From an uncultured Clostridia bacterium (lineage in GTDB: Bacteria > Bacillota > Clostridia > Christensenellales > UBA1242), in NCBI GenBank assembly GCA_944384495.1, contig CALWTP010000037.1, forward strand, positions 1 through 32,378: a stretch of DNA of 32,378 nt, given 5' to 3'. The translations under genes were made by a program, and so were the position numbers. This document shows positions 1-7,598 of the stretch, one piece after another. Below the pieces are notes generated by a model. That model was not told where the DNA came from. It made no database searches and saw only the letters and a list, made by a program, of their open reading frames with translations. The number at the start of each line of letters is the position of its first letter. Position 1 is the stretch's first letter.

Positions 1-543
1 AAGCTTATGCATAGCCTCGTTAAACCAAAATTTTTCATGCCAGTACATGGTGAATTTAGGCATCTTAAAACACATAAAGAGCTTGCAATGCGACTTGGCA
101 TGGAAGAGAGGAATATAATTTTACCAACCATAGGAATGCAGGTGGAATTGTCTCCAAATTCTTTAAAACAGGTAGGGTTTATTAAAGCTGGCCAAAGACT
201 TGTAGATGGAATGGGTATTGGAGATATGGACAGCAATGTTTTGCGCGAGCGAAAACAACTGGCAGAGGATGGAATTTGTGTGGTTTGCGTCAATATCAAC
301 AATGTTGCTGGAGAGGTTATCGGCGATCCATTTATTATTACACGAGGTGTGGTTTATGCAGATGAACAGGAAAGCTTTGTAGCTGATGCGAAGGCTTGCA
401 TCATTGCTTCACTTAAGGAGAGCGATTTAAGAGGAGTGGAGCCATCGGTAATCCGTGCATCACTTCGAAGAAATATTTCAAACTTTATTTTCAGACGCAC
501 AAAACGTCGGCCAATGATACTTACAATTGTGTCGCTTGACTAG
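1..543 (+). CDS. rnj: Ribonuclease J, C-terminal part (5' end outside window)
   Basis: The reading frame is open from base 1, so the start lies upstream; 180 residues are visible. The first visible residues contain KPKFFMPVHGEFRHL, the conserved His-containing stretch of the metallo-beta-lactamase/beta-CASP ribonucleases of the RNase J family. It is followed by the small beta-rich linker and the C-terminal domain (VVGDPFIITRGVVYADE-like pattern, read here as IGDPFIITRGVVYADE) that RNase J uses for dimerisation. The protein ends in basic RRTKRRPMILTIV, typical of the RNase J C-terminus. RNase J degrades and matures mRNA and rRNA in the cytoplasm of Firmicutes with 5'-exo and endo activity. The next gene starts 9 bases after the stop, so they are probably co-transcribed. 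An internal ATG at 7 is not the true start. Confidence 0.93.
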   Translation, partial: KLMHSLVKPKFFMPVHGEFRHLKTHKELAMRLGMEERNIILPTIGMQVELSPNSLKQVGFIKAGQRLVDGMGIGDMDSNVLRERKQLAEDGICVVCVNINNVAGEVIGDPFIITRGVVYADEQESFVADAKACIIASLKESDLRGVEPSVIRASLRRNISNFIFRRTKRRPMILTIVSLD

Positions 544-552
544 GTTGTGAAT

Positions 553-1134
553 ATGGAAACATTAAAGGAAAAAGCCCGACGTGAGCATATTCCCATTCTG
601 CGAGATATGACAGCAGAGGCACTCAAACAAATATGTATTGAGAAAAAGCCAAAAGCGGTTTTAGAGATAGGTACCGCAATAGGATACAGCGGTCTGTTAA
701 TTTTAAACAATTCTCCATGTCATCTGACGACTGTTGAAAAAGACCCAATTCGGGCGACAGAGGCCTGTGCCAACTTTAGTCATTATGGTTTTTCACAAAG
801 GGTCACACTGTTACAAAAAGATGCCCTCGATGCTTTAATACAATTAACAGAAGAGGGGAAAAAATTTGATTTAATCTTTTTAGACGGCCCGAAGGGACAA
901 TATATCAAATATTATGATTTTTTAAAACAATTGCTTGGCAGTCAACGTATATTGTTTGCTGATAATGTCTTGCTTTTTGGAGAGGTTTTTGCGAGCGCTA
1001 CCATTCCTCACAAGCATCGTTCTATGGTGGTCAATATGCGAAAGTTTTTGATAAGACTGCAGGGCGATACCGATTTTGAGACAAAAATTTATCAAATTGA
1101 AGATGGCTATAGTATCAGCCGATTGAAAAAGTAA
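553..1134 (+). CDS. SAM-dependent O-methyltransferase, TrmR/YrrM-like
   Basis: This is a 193-residue class I methyltransferase of the small O-methyltransferase (COMT-like, family 3) type. Motif I is visible as VLEIGTAIGYSGLLIL near residues 36-51, followed by an acidic residue in TTVEKDP (SAM ribose binding), DLIFLDGPKGQY (motif IV, metal/substrate Asp) and FADNVLLFGEV. In Bacillus the closest genomic analogue is YrrM/TrmR, which methylates 5-hydroxyuridine at the tRNA wobble base; assignment to that substrate is inference. Two starts are possible: GTG at 547 or ATG at 553. I chose 553 because the only purine-rich site (AGG at 542-544) is at suitable distance from it. The gene follows the RNase J gene closely, consistent with an operon. 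Confidence 0.85.
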   Translation: METLKEKARREHIPILRDMTAEALKQICIEKKPKAVLEIGTAIGYSGLLILNNSPCHLTTVEKDPIRATEACANFSHYGFSQRVTLLQKDALDALIQLTEEGKKFDLIFLDGPKGQYIKYYDFLKQLLGSQRILFADNVLLFGEVFASATIPHKHRSMVVNMRKFLIRLQGDTDFETKIYQIEDGYSISRLKK

Positions 1135-1150
1135 CAGTTTTAAAAACTGT
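1134..1150 (+). terminator. Weak hairpin after the methyltransferase gene
   Basis: ACAGTTT (1134-1140) and AAACTGT (1144-1150) form a perfect 7-bp stem with a 3-base loop immediately at the stop codon. There is no T-run behind it, so it is at best a weak terminator or a 3'-end stabilising hairpin. The remaining 230 bases to the next promoter show nothing else. Confidence 0.35.
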
Positions 1151-1378
1151 CAACTTAAAATAGTAGCAAAAATGAGCTATTGAGAAAAAAATCTTCTGTG
1201 AGTTAAAAAGCATCATGGAAGTTTTTTTTAAAATTTTAGCTGTAATACGAGAGTTTCAATTTGATCTGTCACTCATCAATCGTTATGCTGATAATGTTAT
1301 TAATAATTGTGTGTTTTAATAGATTGTTTTTATGATAAAGAACACATAATACAAAAATTTTGAATAAAACTAAATTTG

Positions 1379-1407
1379 TTGTGTTTTTTTCGATAATTTG
1401 TTACAAT
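1379..1407 (+). promoter_or_regulatory. Sigma-70-type promoter of the PAP2-tsaEB operon
   Basis: TTGTGT (1379-1384) and TACAAT (1402-1407) are separated by 17 bases. The expected transcription start, about 7 bases beyond the -10, falls at 1413-1416, that is on or next to the ATG at 1416. There is no Shine-Dalgarno sequence before that ATG, so the mRNA looks leaderless. Confidence 0.6.
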
Positions 1408-1415
1408 ATAAGTAT

Positions 1416-1976
1416 ATGAAGTTTGAAGCGGATATTATCGAATTTTTACAGGCAAATGCCAGCGTGGGGTTTATAAAACTCTTTCAATTTATAACACTTT
1501 TTGGGAGTCTGCTTGGGGCTTTTATTGTGTTTTTTATTTTGTTTTTTACCAAACGTAATCTAAGCTATGCTTTTCTTGCAACCTATATTGTCGCGGTGGT
1601 ATTCAATAAGGTGTTAAAAGCAATCATCATGCGTGATCGTCCGTTTGAGACTTATGATACAATTGCAAACTATGACGATGTCAGTGGCTATAGTATGCCA
1701 TCTGGTCACAGTCAAAGTGCAGGAGTTTTGGCAACTTTCATCTTTTATCTAATTTTGACAGTGTCGACAAAAAAGTCAACTAAAATTTTAGGTTTTATAA
1801 GTTGTTTGTTATATGTTGTGTTGATTGCCTTTTCACGCATGGTGCTTGGGGCACATTATTTAAGCGACACAATTGTTGGAATTATGGTTGGTATTTTATT
1901 TGCAATATTTGGCATCTTGATATATAATAAAGTCATTAAAAAGAAAAAGGATAAAAGCATTAGGCTTAGGGAATAG
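1416..1976 (+). CDS. PAP2-family integral membrane phosphatase
   Basis: A 186-residue multi-pass membrane protein with all three phosphatase signature motifs of the PAP2 superfamily: K68-x6-RP (KAIIMRDRP), PSGHSQ at 95-100 and SR-x5-GAHYLSD at 140-151, giving the catalytic His98, His147 and Asp151. Members remove phosphate from undecaprenyl pyrophosphate, phosphatidylglycerol phosphate or phosphatidic acid at the outer face of the membrane; the substrate cannot be told from sequence. About five to six hydrophobic segments are visible and the C-terminus is strongly basic (KKKKDK). An upstream TTG at 1398 would add six residues, but the ATG is preferred because the promoter -10 overlaps that region. 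tsaE starts 2 bases after the stop, so the two are in one operon. Confidence 0.9.
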   Translation: MKFEADIIEFLQANASVGFIKLFQFITLFGSLLGAFIVFFILFFTKRNLSYAFLATYIVAVVFNKVLKAIIMRDRPFETYDTIANYDDVSGYSMPSGHSQSAGVLATFIFYLILTVSTKKSTKILGFISCLLYVVLIAFSRMVLGAHYLSDTIVGIMVGILFAIFGILIYNKVIKKKKDKSIRLRE

Positions 1977-1978
1977 CA

Positions 1979-2419
1979 ATGGAAAAAATAATATCAGTGG
2001 AGACGAACGGTCCCGAGCAGACCATGCTTGTGGCAGAAAAATTGGCAAAGACCACTGGGAAAGGTGTGGTATTTACTTTAAGAGGTGATCTTGGAGCCGG
2101 AAAGACTCACTTTGTAAAGGGTTTTGTCAAAGGACTTGGCTGTGATAGCCTTGTAACAAGTCCAACATTTACTCTTTTAAATGTATATGATGGCGGTCGA
2201 GTGCCAGTCTATCATTTTGATATGTATAGGCTTTCTTCATTAGATGAAGCGAAAGAGCTTGGTTTTGATGAATATTTTGACCTGTCAAGTTTAGACGGAA
2301 TTGTCATGGTTGAATGGCCAGAAAATGTTGAGGGATTGATAACTTGTCCTCATATTGAGATCGAAATAAAGAAAATTGATAATGAGAGAAGAAAAATAAC
2401 GATAGGAAGTGTCAAATGA
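1979..2419 (+). CDS. tsaE: tRNA threonylcarbamoyladenosine biosynthesis ATPase TsaE
   Basis: A 146-residue P-loop ATPase of the TsaE (YjeE/YdiB) family, of normal length. The Walker A motif is GDLGAGKT at 36-43, followed by the family pattern TSPTFTLLNVY (60-70), HFDMYRL (79-84) and the conserved Glu-Trp in VMVEWPENV. TsaE works with TsaB and TsaD to transfer threonylcarbamoyl-AMP to A37 of ANN-decoding tRNAs in the cytoplasm. The stop codon overlaps the tsaB start (ATGA at 2416-2419), which indicates translational coupling and the usual tsaE-tsaB order of Firmicutes. Usually rimI and tsaD come next; here they are absent from the window. Confidence 0.95.
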   Translation: MEKIISVETNGPEQTMLVAEKLAKTTGKGVVFTLRGDLGAGKTHFVKGFVKGLGCDSLVTSPTFTLLNVYDGGRVPVYHFDMYRLSSLDEAKELGFDEYFDLSSLDGIVMVEWPENVEGLITCPHIEIEIKKIDNERRKITIGSVK

Positions 2420-3054
2420 TTGCAATTTCATCTTCAACAAAAAGAGCATTAATAGCAATTGATATAAATGGAAAAAGAGCGACAAGTGAGCTTGAGAGTA
2501 ATTGCAAGCATGCCGAAAATATTTTAAAAGAGATTGATCGTCTTTTACAAGAGATAGGTGAGCCGATTTCTGGTAATGATTGTTATAGTGTGGTAATAGG
2601 GCCGGGTTCTTTCACAGGAATAAGGATAGCAATATCTCTGGTAAAAGGTTTTACAGCTTGTCAAAATGATCATGTGATAACACTGACCACCTTTGATTTA
2701 ATGGCTAGGTCACATATAAAGTACAAAAAGAGTGAGAAGAATTTTTTTTGTGTCATAAATGCTCTTAGTGGCTTATATTATATTTGTGAATATAATCAGT
2801 ATGGGAAGAAAATATCAAACGAGAGCATAATTACAAAAGAACAGCTGAGCAGTCTTGATGGGGAAATCGTTACTTTAAAGGAAGAAAATTTAGGCGGTAT
2901 TCAAGTAGAATTGACAGCAGATATCCTTCTGATGTTGTCACTTGAAAAGCTGAAACATCAAGATTTTACTGACAAAAATTTGCTTTCCGCACTATATTTA
3001 AGGAAAAGCCAGGCGGAAGATAATCTAGAAAAAAAAGTAGCAAAAAATGATTAA
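2416..3054 (+). CDS. tsaB: tRNA threonylcarbamoyladenosine biosynthesis protein TsaB
   Basis: A 212-residue ASKHA-fold protein of the TsaB (YeaZ) family. The hallmark GPGSFTGIR lies at 62-70, followed by an AKGF-like turn (SLVKGF). The N-terminal MIAISSSTKRALIAI corresponds to the ILAIDTAT strand of the family, but the first-strand Asp is Ser here, which is tolerated because TsaB has no catalytic role and serves as a scaffold for TsaD. The C-terminal half is diverged and ends in a Lys-rich tail. It overlaps tsaE by four bases. The gap of 89 bases to the next gene contains a separate promoter. Confidence 0.93.
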   Translation: MIAISSSTKRALIAIDINGKRATSELESNCKHAENILKEIDRLLQEIGEPISGNDCYSVVIGPGSFTGIRIAISLVKGFTACQNDHVITLTTFDLMARSHIKYKKSEKNFFCVINALSGLYYICEYNQYGKKISNESIITKEQLSSLDGEIVTLKEENLGGIQVELTADILLMLSLEKLKHQDFTDKNLLSALYLRKSQAEDNLEKKVAKND

Positions 3055-3072
3055 AAAAAATTGCAAAAATGA

Positions 3073-3101
3073 TAGACTTTTATTGTTTATACTTGTATAA
3101 T
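3073..3101 (+). promoter_or_regulatory. Probable promoter of the zinc-ribbon/poly-Asp gene
   Basis: TATAAT at 3096-3101 is a perfect -10; TAGACT at 3073-3078 is a weak -35 with 17-base spacing. The downstream AGGAGG at 3130-3135 is a very strong ribosome binding site 8 bases before the ATG at 3144. A nine-codon frame (ATG 3121, TGA 3145-3147) spans that site and overlaps the start, probably by chance. Confidence 0.55.
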
Positions 3102-3143
3102 GAGGTAGAATAAATCTTATATGAAAGTTAGGAGGAATTTAAA

Positions 3144-3644
3144 ATGAAAAAACCAGTCTATGTAAGATGTCCTAGATGTGAACTCAATTATATTCAAAAA
3201 AAGGATAAATATTGTTCTGTTTGCAAATCAGAAATGGAAGCAAAAAAGGACTATGTGGATGATTTTGATTTGGAGCTTTGCCCAATTTGCAAAACCAATT
3301 ATATTCAACCAGACGAAATCATGTGTTCAAGTTGTCTTAAAGAACATCAAAATGAGGATGGCGAACTTAGCAGTGATTGGGAAGATTATATGATAAGCGA
3401 TGATCAAGATGATGCAATGGGTGACGACGATGTAGGGGATATGGCCTCTGTCAACGATATCACCAAGTCCAGTTTGCTAGATGATGAAGATCTTGCACCT
3501 GATATTGATTTTGATGACGATGATGAAGATCTTGGATTTGATGATGATGACGATAATGATGACGACGATGATGAAGAAGATGATGATTTTGACTATGATG
3601 ACGATGATGATGACGATTTTGATTACGATGACGATGATGAATAA
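3144..3644 (+). CDS. Tandem zinc-ribbon protein with poly-aspartate tail
   Basis: No named family recognised. The 166 residues divide in two. Residues 1-70 hold two similar zinc ribbons with identical spacing, C9-x2-C12-x11-C24-x2-C27 and C46-x2-C49-x11-C61-x2-C64; both contain NYIQ after the second Cys, so one probably arose by duplication of the other. From about residue 75 the chain is almost only Asp/Glu, with long runs of Asp broken by FDY repeats, and it ends in YDDDDE. Such a tail would be disordered and could mimic nucleic acid. The layout resembles the delta subunit of Firmicutes RNA polymerase in having an acidic tail, but no delta N-terminal domain is visible. It has its own promoter, an excellent ribosome binding site and a terminator, which points to strong expression. 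Cytoplasmic; function unknown. Confidence 0.85.
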   Translation: MKKPVYVRCPRCELNYIQKKDKYCSVCKSEMEAKKDYVDDFDLELCPICKTNYIQPDEIMCSSCLKEHQNEDGELSSDWEDYMISDDQDDAMGDDDVGDMASVNDITKSSLLDDEDLAPDIDFDDDDEDLGFDDDDDNDDDDDEEDDDFDYDDDDDDDFDYDDDDE

Positions 3645-3664
3645 TATTTAAAATATCAAGAGGA

Positions 3665-3695
3665 GAATAGGTGGCTTTTGTCCACCTATTCTTTA
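3665..3695 (+). terminator. Terminator of the zinc-ribbon gene
   Basis: A perfect 10-bp stem (3665-3674 with 3682-3691, arm GAATAGGTGG) with a 7-base loop lies 20 bases after the stop codon, followed by a short T-rich tract. Confidence 0.75.
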
Positions 3696-3995
3696 TCGCA
3701 AGTTGAGCCTGCTTACAAGAAGCAAATTGATGGTTAAACTATCGGTGTCAAGATGTAAATTTGTGCCAAGAACAGGCTCGTGGCAGCATTTTGCGCATAT
3801 ACGGACATTGAGATAATCCATATTTTTTTTACGATATATAAGTAAATCTTATGTTTACCAATAGCTTTTTATGTCTAAAATAAAATTCTAATATTGGTAA
3901 TAGCAATCAGCAGTTCATCTTATATTTTAAATGGCACAAGTCCAACAAAAAAGACTTTATCTTTTGACAGAGAATATGCGGTATTTTACCAACAT
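3696..3995. other. Intergenic stretch between convergent genes, with inverted repeats
   Basis: No reading frame of note. Two perfect inverted repeats are visible: GAGCCTG (3705-3711) with CAGGCTC (3773-3779), and TTACCAATA (3855-3863) with TATTGGTAA (3892-3900). Convergent genes are normally separated by just a terminator, so about 300 extra bases may hold a small RNA or a decayed gene. No convincing promoter was found for it. Confidence 0.4.
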
Positions 3996-4036
3996 AAAAA
4001 CCTTGACGATTTGCATAATACAAAGTCAAGGTTTTT
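3996..4036 (-). terminator. Terminator of the 1153-residue surface protein gene
   Basis: AAAAACCTTGAC (3996-4007) pairs perfectly with GTCAAGGTTTTT (4025-4036) around a 17-base loop. Read on the minus strand, the stem ends in a T-run, four bases after the stop codon of the gene at 4041-7502. Confidence 0.8.
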
Positions 4037-4040
4037 CTAT

Positions 4041-7000
4041 TTATGAGTTTTTGTCTGTTTTGTCGCTGTTTTTTTGAATAGTTTGCTCCTCACGAAGTTT
4101 TTTCTTCTCTTGAAGTTTTTGTTGTTTTATTGCAGTCTTAGTTGCTTTTTTCTCAAGCGCATAATCTTTTTCTTGTTCAGCAATAATGTTTCTTTGTATT
4201 GAGAGAAGGTATTCAGCAGACATACAATTTTTAATTTTTTCGTCAATAATATTTATCTTTTCATCAAGTCGAGCAATATTCGTTGTATATTTTTTGAATG
4301 TTTTTTCAACTTGTTTGGTAATTTTGTCCTTATTTGTTTCACGAGCTTCCCTCATATATTCTTTGTGTTCCTGCTCAAGTTGAGATTTTTCTTCAAGAAG
4401 TTGCTGTTTAGCTTGAGTTAATCCATCAAATTCGGCATCTCGGCGTTTTTGTGCCTCGTGAAGCACAGCATCATGGTTTATTGAAAGTTTCCGATCGTAT
4501 GATTCTTTACGAACCTTTTCAATCTTTTTAATTTTAATTCTTCGCAGTGCAAAGCCAACAATCGCAACTATAAGCACAACACCCATAATAATTGAAGAGA
4601 TGAGAAGCAGTGGATTTATTCCCTCATTTTCTGGTGATGAATCATCAGTTGTCGTGTTGTCATCCTCTTCAGTGCTGTCATCTGTTTCAGCAGCGGACTG
4701 TGCAGGAGTAAATACCCTTTGATCTAATAATGGCGAGAACTGTGCACCATTATATTCACTTTCTGTAATAGCGGTGAAATTAAGGTGAGTGATAAGGGCA
4801 GTACCAAGGGTTTGATTGCAATCGGATACAAGGGTAAATTTAATGGTCGGGTTTACTGCCTCATTGCAGTGCAAATAAAACTTATAATTTTGCAGGGTAG
4901 TGGTTGCGAGGATTTGGGTTGTCTGTTCAAAGCCCTCCACTTCCACAGTTAAACCAAATTGGCAGTTGTGGTCATCAGTTGATGCTGTCCAAGCATTATC
5001 ATTAAACAGAGTTGCAAGGTCAAATGAAAGCAAATAATAACTATCGGCCGAGAGTGACAAAGTATAGTTTGACGTTAGCGATGCACTGCTGGCATACATT
5101 GTTTGAAGGACAAGCAAATTGGAATCTTCTACTCTTAAAGATTCATCATAGACAATATAAGGGTTATCCACACCGCTCACCAGTCCACCAATGGCGCAAT
5201 CATTTGAATCGGCCTCAGTTTTTGTCGTATCATAAATTTGATCTATTGTAAGCTGATAGGCAGGTGAGGAGCTTATTAGATTTGAAGGTTCTCCGTTTTC
5301 AGTTATTGAAAAATAATAATCAGATAAATCACTAGTGTAATGTCCATTATTAAAGTTGTTTTCAGTTGAAGTTTCAACCAAGAAATTATCAAGATAAACA
5401 ATTCCGCCTGCCAAATTATCTTCATCGCCCAGACTGATTCTTATTGAAACGTCGTTGGAAACAGTTTCTGCGGTTTTGACGAAAATTTCAACGTTATTCC
5501 ATCTATTCAAACTCGATAGACCTTCCTGTGTAAAGATCACGATATCATTTGAATCTATCAGCTCCACTTTTATCTGTGAAGGATTCAGTCCCGAGGTATT
5601 TTGGTTGTAGTAGTCAAACGAGATCTTATAATAACTGTTGCTTAATAAGGTGGTTGTCGAGGATGTTACAGACTGATAACTATTTGCACTGTTAAACATC
5701 ATATAGACGTTATTTGGAATACTATAATTTAAAGTATTATTTGGATGTCCTGGATAAATTCCAGCCCAAGTATACTTATTGCTATACAACGATTTATACA
5801 ATTCATTATCATACAGATAAATAATTCCGCTTTCACTTTTGTCCTCATCAGATATTGACGTTGTCCAGTCACTTGCAGTAATAGGATATGTGTTGTCAGA
5901 AGCAAACTGGGACGCATTGAAATAAGGATTGCTTATTCCAGAAGAAGGGGTGGACGAGAAAGACTGAAGTTCAAGACTATTTGAAGCAGATGAAAAATCT
6001 TCATAATCTGCATAAGTTATTTCAATATTATCGACAATAACGCACCCCTCGGCTGTTGTCGTTTCATCTCCAAGCCACAGCTCAATATTGATTGAGCTAT
6101 CATACAAAGAATGGCCTTTAACATACATATCGACAGTTTGATAATCATTTGTAAATGCATTTGTTGTATTGGATGAAATACCAGATGTTTGACCACTTTG
6201 TGTTTGATAGTAATTATCATTATTCTCATCATTGCTTAAAATTTGTGGATAATATGAGTAAATATTATCATTTTCCTGTACTTTCATGTAAAATGAGCCA
6301 GAAACTTCAGTGACTTTGACACTAAATGAAATTTTATATATATTATGCGCCTTAATCTCAATATCCTGGCTACGAACACCGACATATCCAGCTTCAGAAT
6401 CTGTATAGAGTATCATGCCTTGTGAATTGTCATAAGATAGATCATCTCCAATATAGGTGTAGCCGTAGAGTTCTGTAAAGGATGCAGGTTGCATTTTGAT
6501 TTTTGAAATTACCGCGTGTGCAGAAGAGGTTCTTTTAACAATTGACCATTCGTTGCCAAGTGTATTTGTGTCTTCAATGATAGGATTTTCAAAATCCAAG
6601 TTATAACCATTTAGCTCAACATAAGCCTTGGTGCTTTGAAGATCATTTACAAGGAAGCAAGTTGGCTCACTATAATTTTGATATGTGTCAATGCCTTGAT
6701 ATCCATAATCATAACATGTTTCAAAGAAGGCATTTTCGCTATAACGTGTTGCACGTATTTCATCAAAGAAAACAACGCCAGAACTTCTTCCGCCGTGAGC
6801 ACTTCCAAGATATAGATCAATGGTAACTGTTTGGCTTGTATCACCAGTGGCAATAAAGATATGATAATCTGTCCATGTTTGATTTAAAATGTTTTCATAT
6901 CCAATTGCATCCAAAGTATTGCCATTTCTATCCACAAGGCCATTGACATAAATTGAGGCATTCGCACTCTGATCACCGTTTGTAGCTGTTTTTACCGATA

Positions 7001-7502
7001 TTGTGAAGCTGTAATATGAATTTGCTTCAAGTGTAATGCTCTCTGATCGATATCCCTTTTGTGCAGAGACATTTACATCAGAAGAGGTTGATTTTGAATT
7101 TATCATCAAAATACGGGTGTCATTGTTGCCTCGTTTTCCAGGATTTGTTTCCAGCATATAGGTTGCTCTATATCGCGAGAAGGTGCTGTTTGATCCAGTT
7201 TCATCAGTAGTTGTACCAGTTCCTACATCGACAAACATTCCTGTCGCATTAGATGAAGTTTCTATTGCGCTCCAGCCAGACAGATTGTTGCTTGATGATG
7301 CAAAAGATCCCTGAGTAAAAGACGAGTTTGCAATTTCAACATTCTCCTGATATGCATCGATATAATTTGCAGCCTCAAGTGCAGAAGTTTGGGCTTCTTC
7401 GTGATAATGATTTAAACTTATAGGTGCAAAAAGAGCAACAGGAAAAAGAAATACCGCACATAGTTTTAACATCTTTGACTTTAATTTTTCTTTTTTAATC
7501 AT
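4041..7502 (-). CDS. Large type I membrane surface protein, four beta-sandwich repeats and coiled-coil tail
   Basis: No named protein recognised. The 1153 residues read as: a signal sequence (basic start, hydrophobic 12-30); four repeats of a jelly-roll, carbohydrate-binding-module-like domain at roughly 55-258, 300-500, 520-712 and 740-915; an acidic Asp/Glu/Thr linker (938-960); one transmembrane helix (963-987, LLLISSIIMGVVLIVAIVGF); a basic stop-transfer; and a Lys/Glu-rich coiled coil (about 995-1145) that would be cytoplasmic. The first three repeats end alike (GVVFFDEIRATRYSENAF, GCVIVDNIEITYADYEDF, GGIVYLDNFLVETSTENNF) and each has a SYYSFTISVKT-like strand. Similar modules bind glycans in the CBM4/9/22 type, so cell-surface or host-glycan adhesion is plausible but inferred. 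There is no LPXTG and no lipobox. AGGTGG precedes the ATG; the gene is monocistronic between its promoter and terminator. Confidence 0.85.
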   Translation of the reverse strand: MIKKEKLKSKMLKLCAVFLFPVALFAPISLNHYHEEAQTSALEAANYIDAYQENVEIANSSFTQGSFASSSNNLSGWSAIETSSNATGMFVDVGTGTTTDETGSNSTFSRYRATYMLETNPGKRGNNDTRILMINSKSTSSDVNVSAQKGYRSESITLEANSYYSFTISVKTATNGDQSANASIYVNGLVDRNGNTLDAIGYENILNQTWTDYHIFIATGDTSQTVTIDLYLGSAHGGRSSGVVFFDEIRATRYSENAFFETCYDYGYQGIDTYQNYSEPTCFLVNDLQSTKAYVELNGYNLDFENPIIEDTNTLGNEWSIVKRTSSAHAVISKIKMQPASFTELYGYTYIGDDLSYDNSQGMILYTDSEAGYVGVRSQDIEIKAHNIYKISFSVKVTEVSGSFYMKVQENDNIYSYYPQILSNDENNDNYYQTQSGQTSGISSNTTNAFTNDYQTVDMYVKGHSLYDSSINIELWLGDETTTAEGCVIVDNIEITYADYEDFSSASNSLELQSFSSTPSSGISNPYFNASQFASDNTYPITASDWTTSISDEDKSESGIIYLYDNELYKSLYSNKYTWAGIYPGHPNNTLNYSIPNNVYMMFNSANSYQSVTSSTTTLLSNSYYKISFDYYNQNTSGLNPSQIKVELIDSNDIVIFTQEGLSSLNRWNNVEIFVKTAETVSNDVSIRISLGDEDNLAGGIVYLDNFLVETSTENNFNNGHYTSDLSDYYFSITENGEPSNLISSSPAYQLTIDQIYDTTKTEADSNDCAIGGLVSGVDNPYIVYDESLRVEDSNLLVLQTMYASSASLTSNYTLSLSADSYYLLSFDLATLFNDNAWTASTDDHNCQFGLTVEVEGFEQTTQILATTTLQNYKFYLHCNEAVNPTIKFTLVSDCNQTLGTALITHLNFTAITESEYNGAQFSPLLDQRVFTPAQSAAETDDSTEEDDNTTTDDSSPENEGINPLLLISSIIMGVVLIVAIVGFALRRIKIKKIEKVRKESYDRKLSINHDAVLHEAQKRRDAEFDGLTQAKQQLLEEKSQLEQEHKEYMREARETNKDKITKQVEKTFKKYTTNIARLDEKINIIDEKIKNCMSAEYLLSIQRNIIAEQEKDYALEKKATKTAIKQQKLQEKKKLREEQTIQKNSDKTDKNS

Positions 7503-7537
7503 AGTCCACCTTTTTAATCAAGTAAATTTACTAATGT

Positions 7538-7566
7538 AGTATACAACATTTACAGTCTTTAATCAA
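7538..7566 (-). promoter_or_regulatory. Promoter of the 1153-residue surface protein gene
   Basis: On the minus strand TTGATT (7566-7561) and TATACT (7543-7538) are spaced by exactly 17 bases. Transcription should begin near 7531, leaving about 28 bases of leader with an AGGTGG ribosome binding site before the ATG at 7502. Confidence 0.75.
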
Positions 7567-7598
7567 ATAATTTTCAAGTTTTTATTCATAATAATTAT

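Noticed and set aside
7-543. Separate small gene starting at ATG 7
   Set aside because: The frame is open to base 1 and the sequence is the C-terminal part of RNase J, so the true start is outside the window.
3121-3147. Nine-codon upstream frame as a regulatory leader peptide
   Set aside because: It consists mostly of the ribosome binding site of the next gene and has no own binding site at proper distance.
3540-3640. GAT/GAC triplet repeats as a DNA microsatellite or CRISPR-like array
   Set aside because: They encode the Asp-rich protein tail with mixed Asp codons; no constant repeat-spacer pattern.
5012-5251. Plus-strand 79-codon frame inside the 1153-residue surface protein gene
   Set aside because: Shadow of the opposite-strand gene; no ribosome binding site or recognisable protein pattern.
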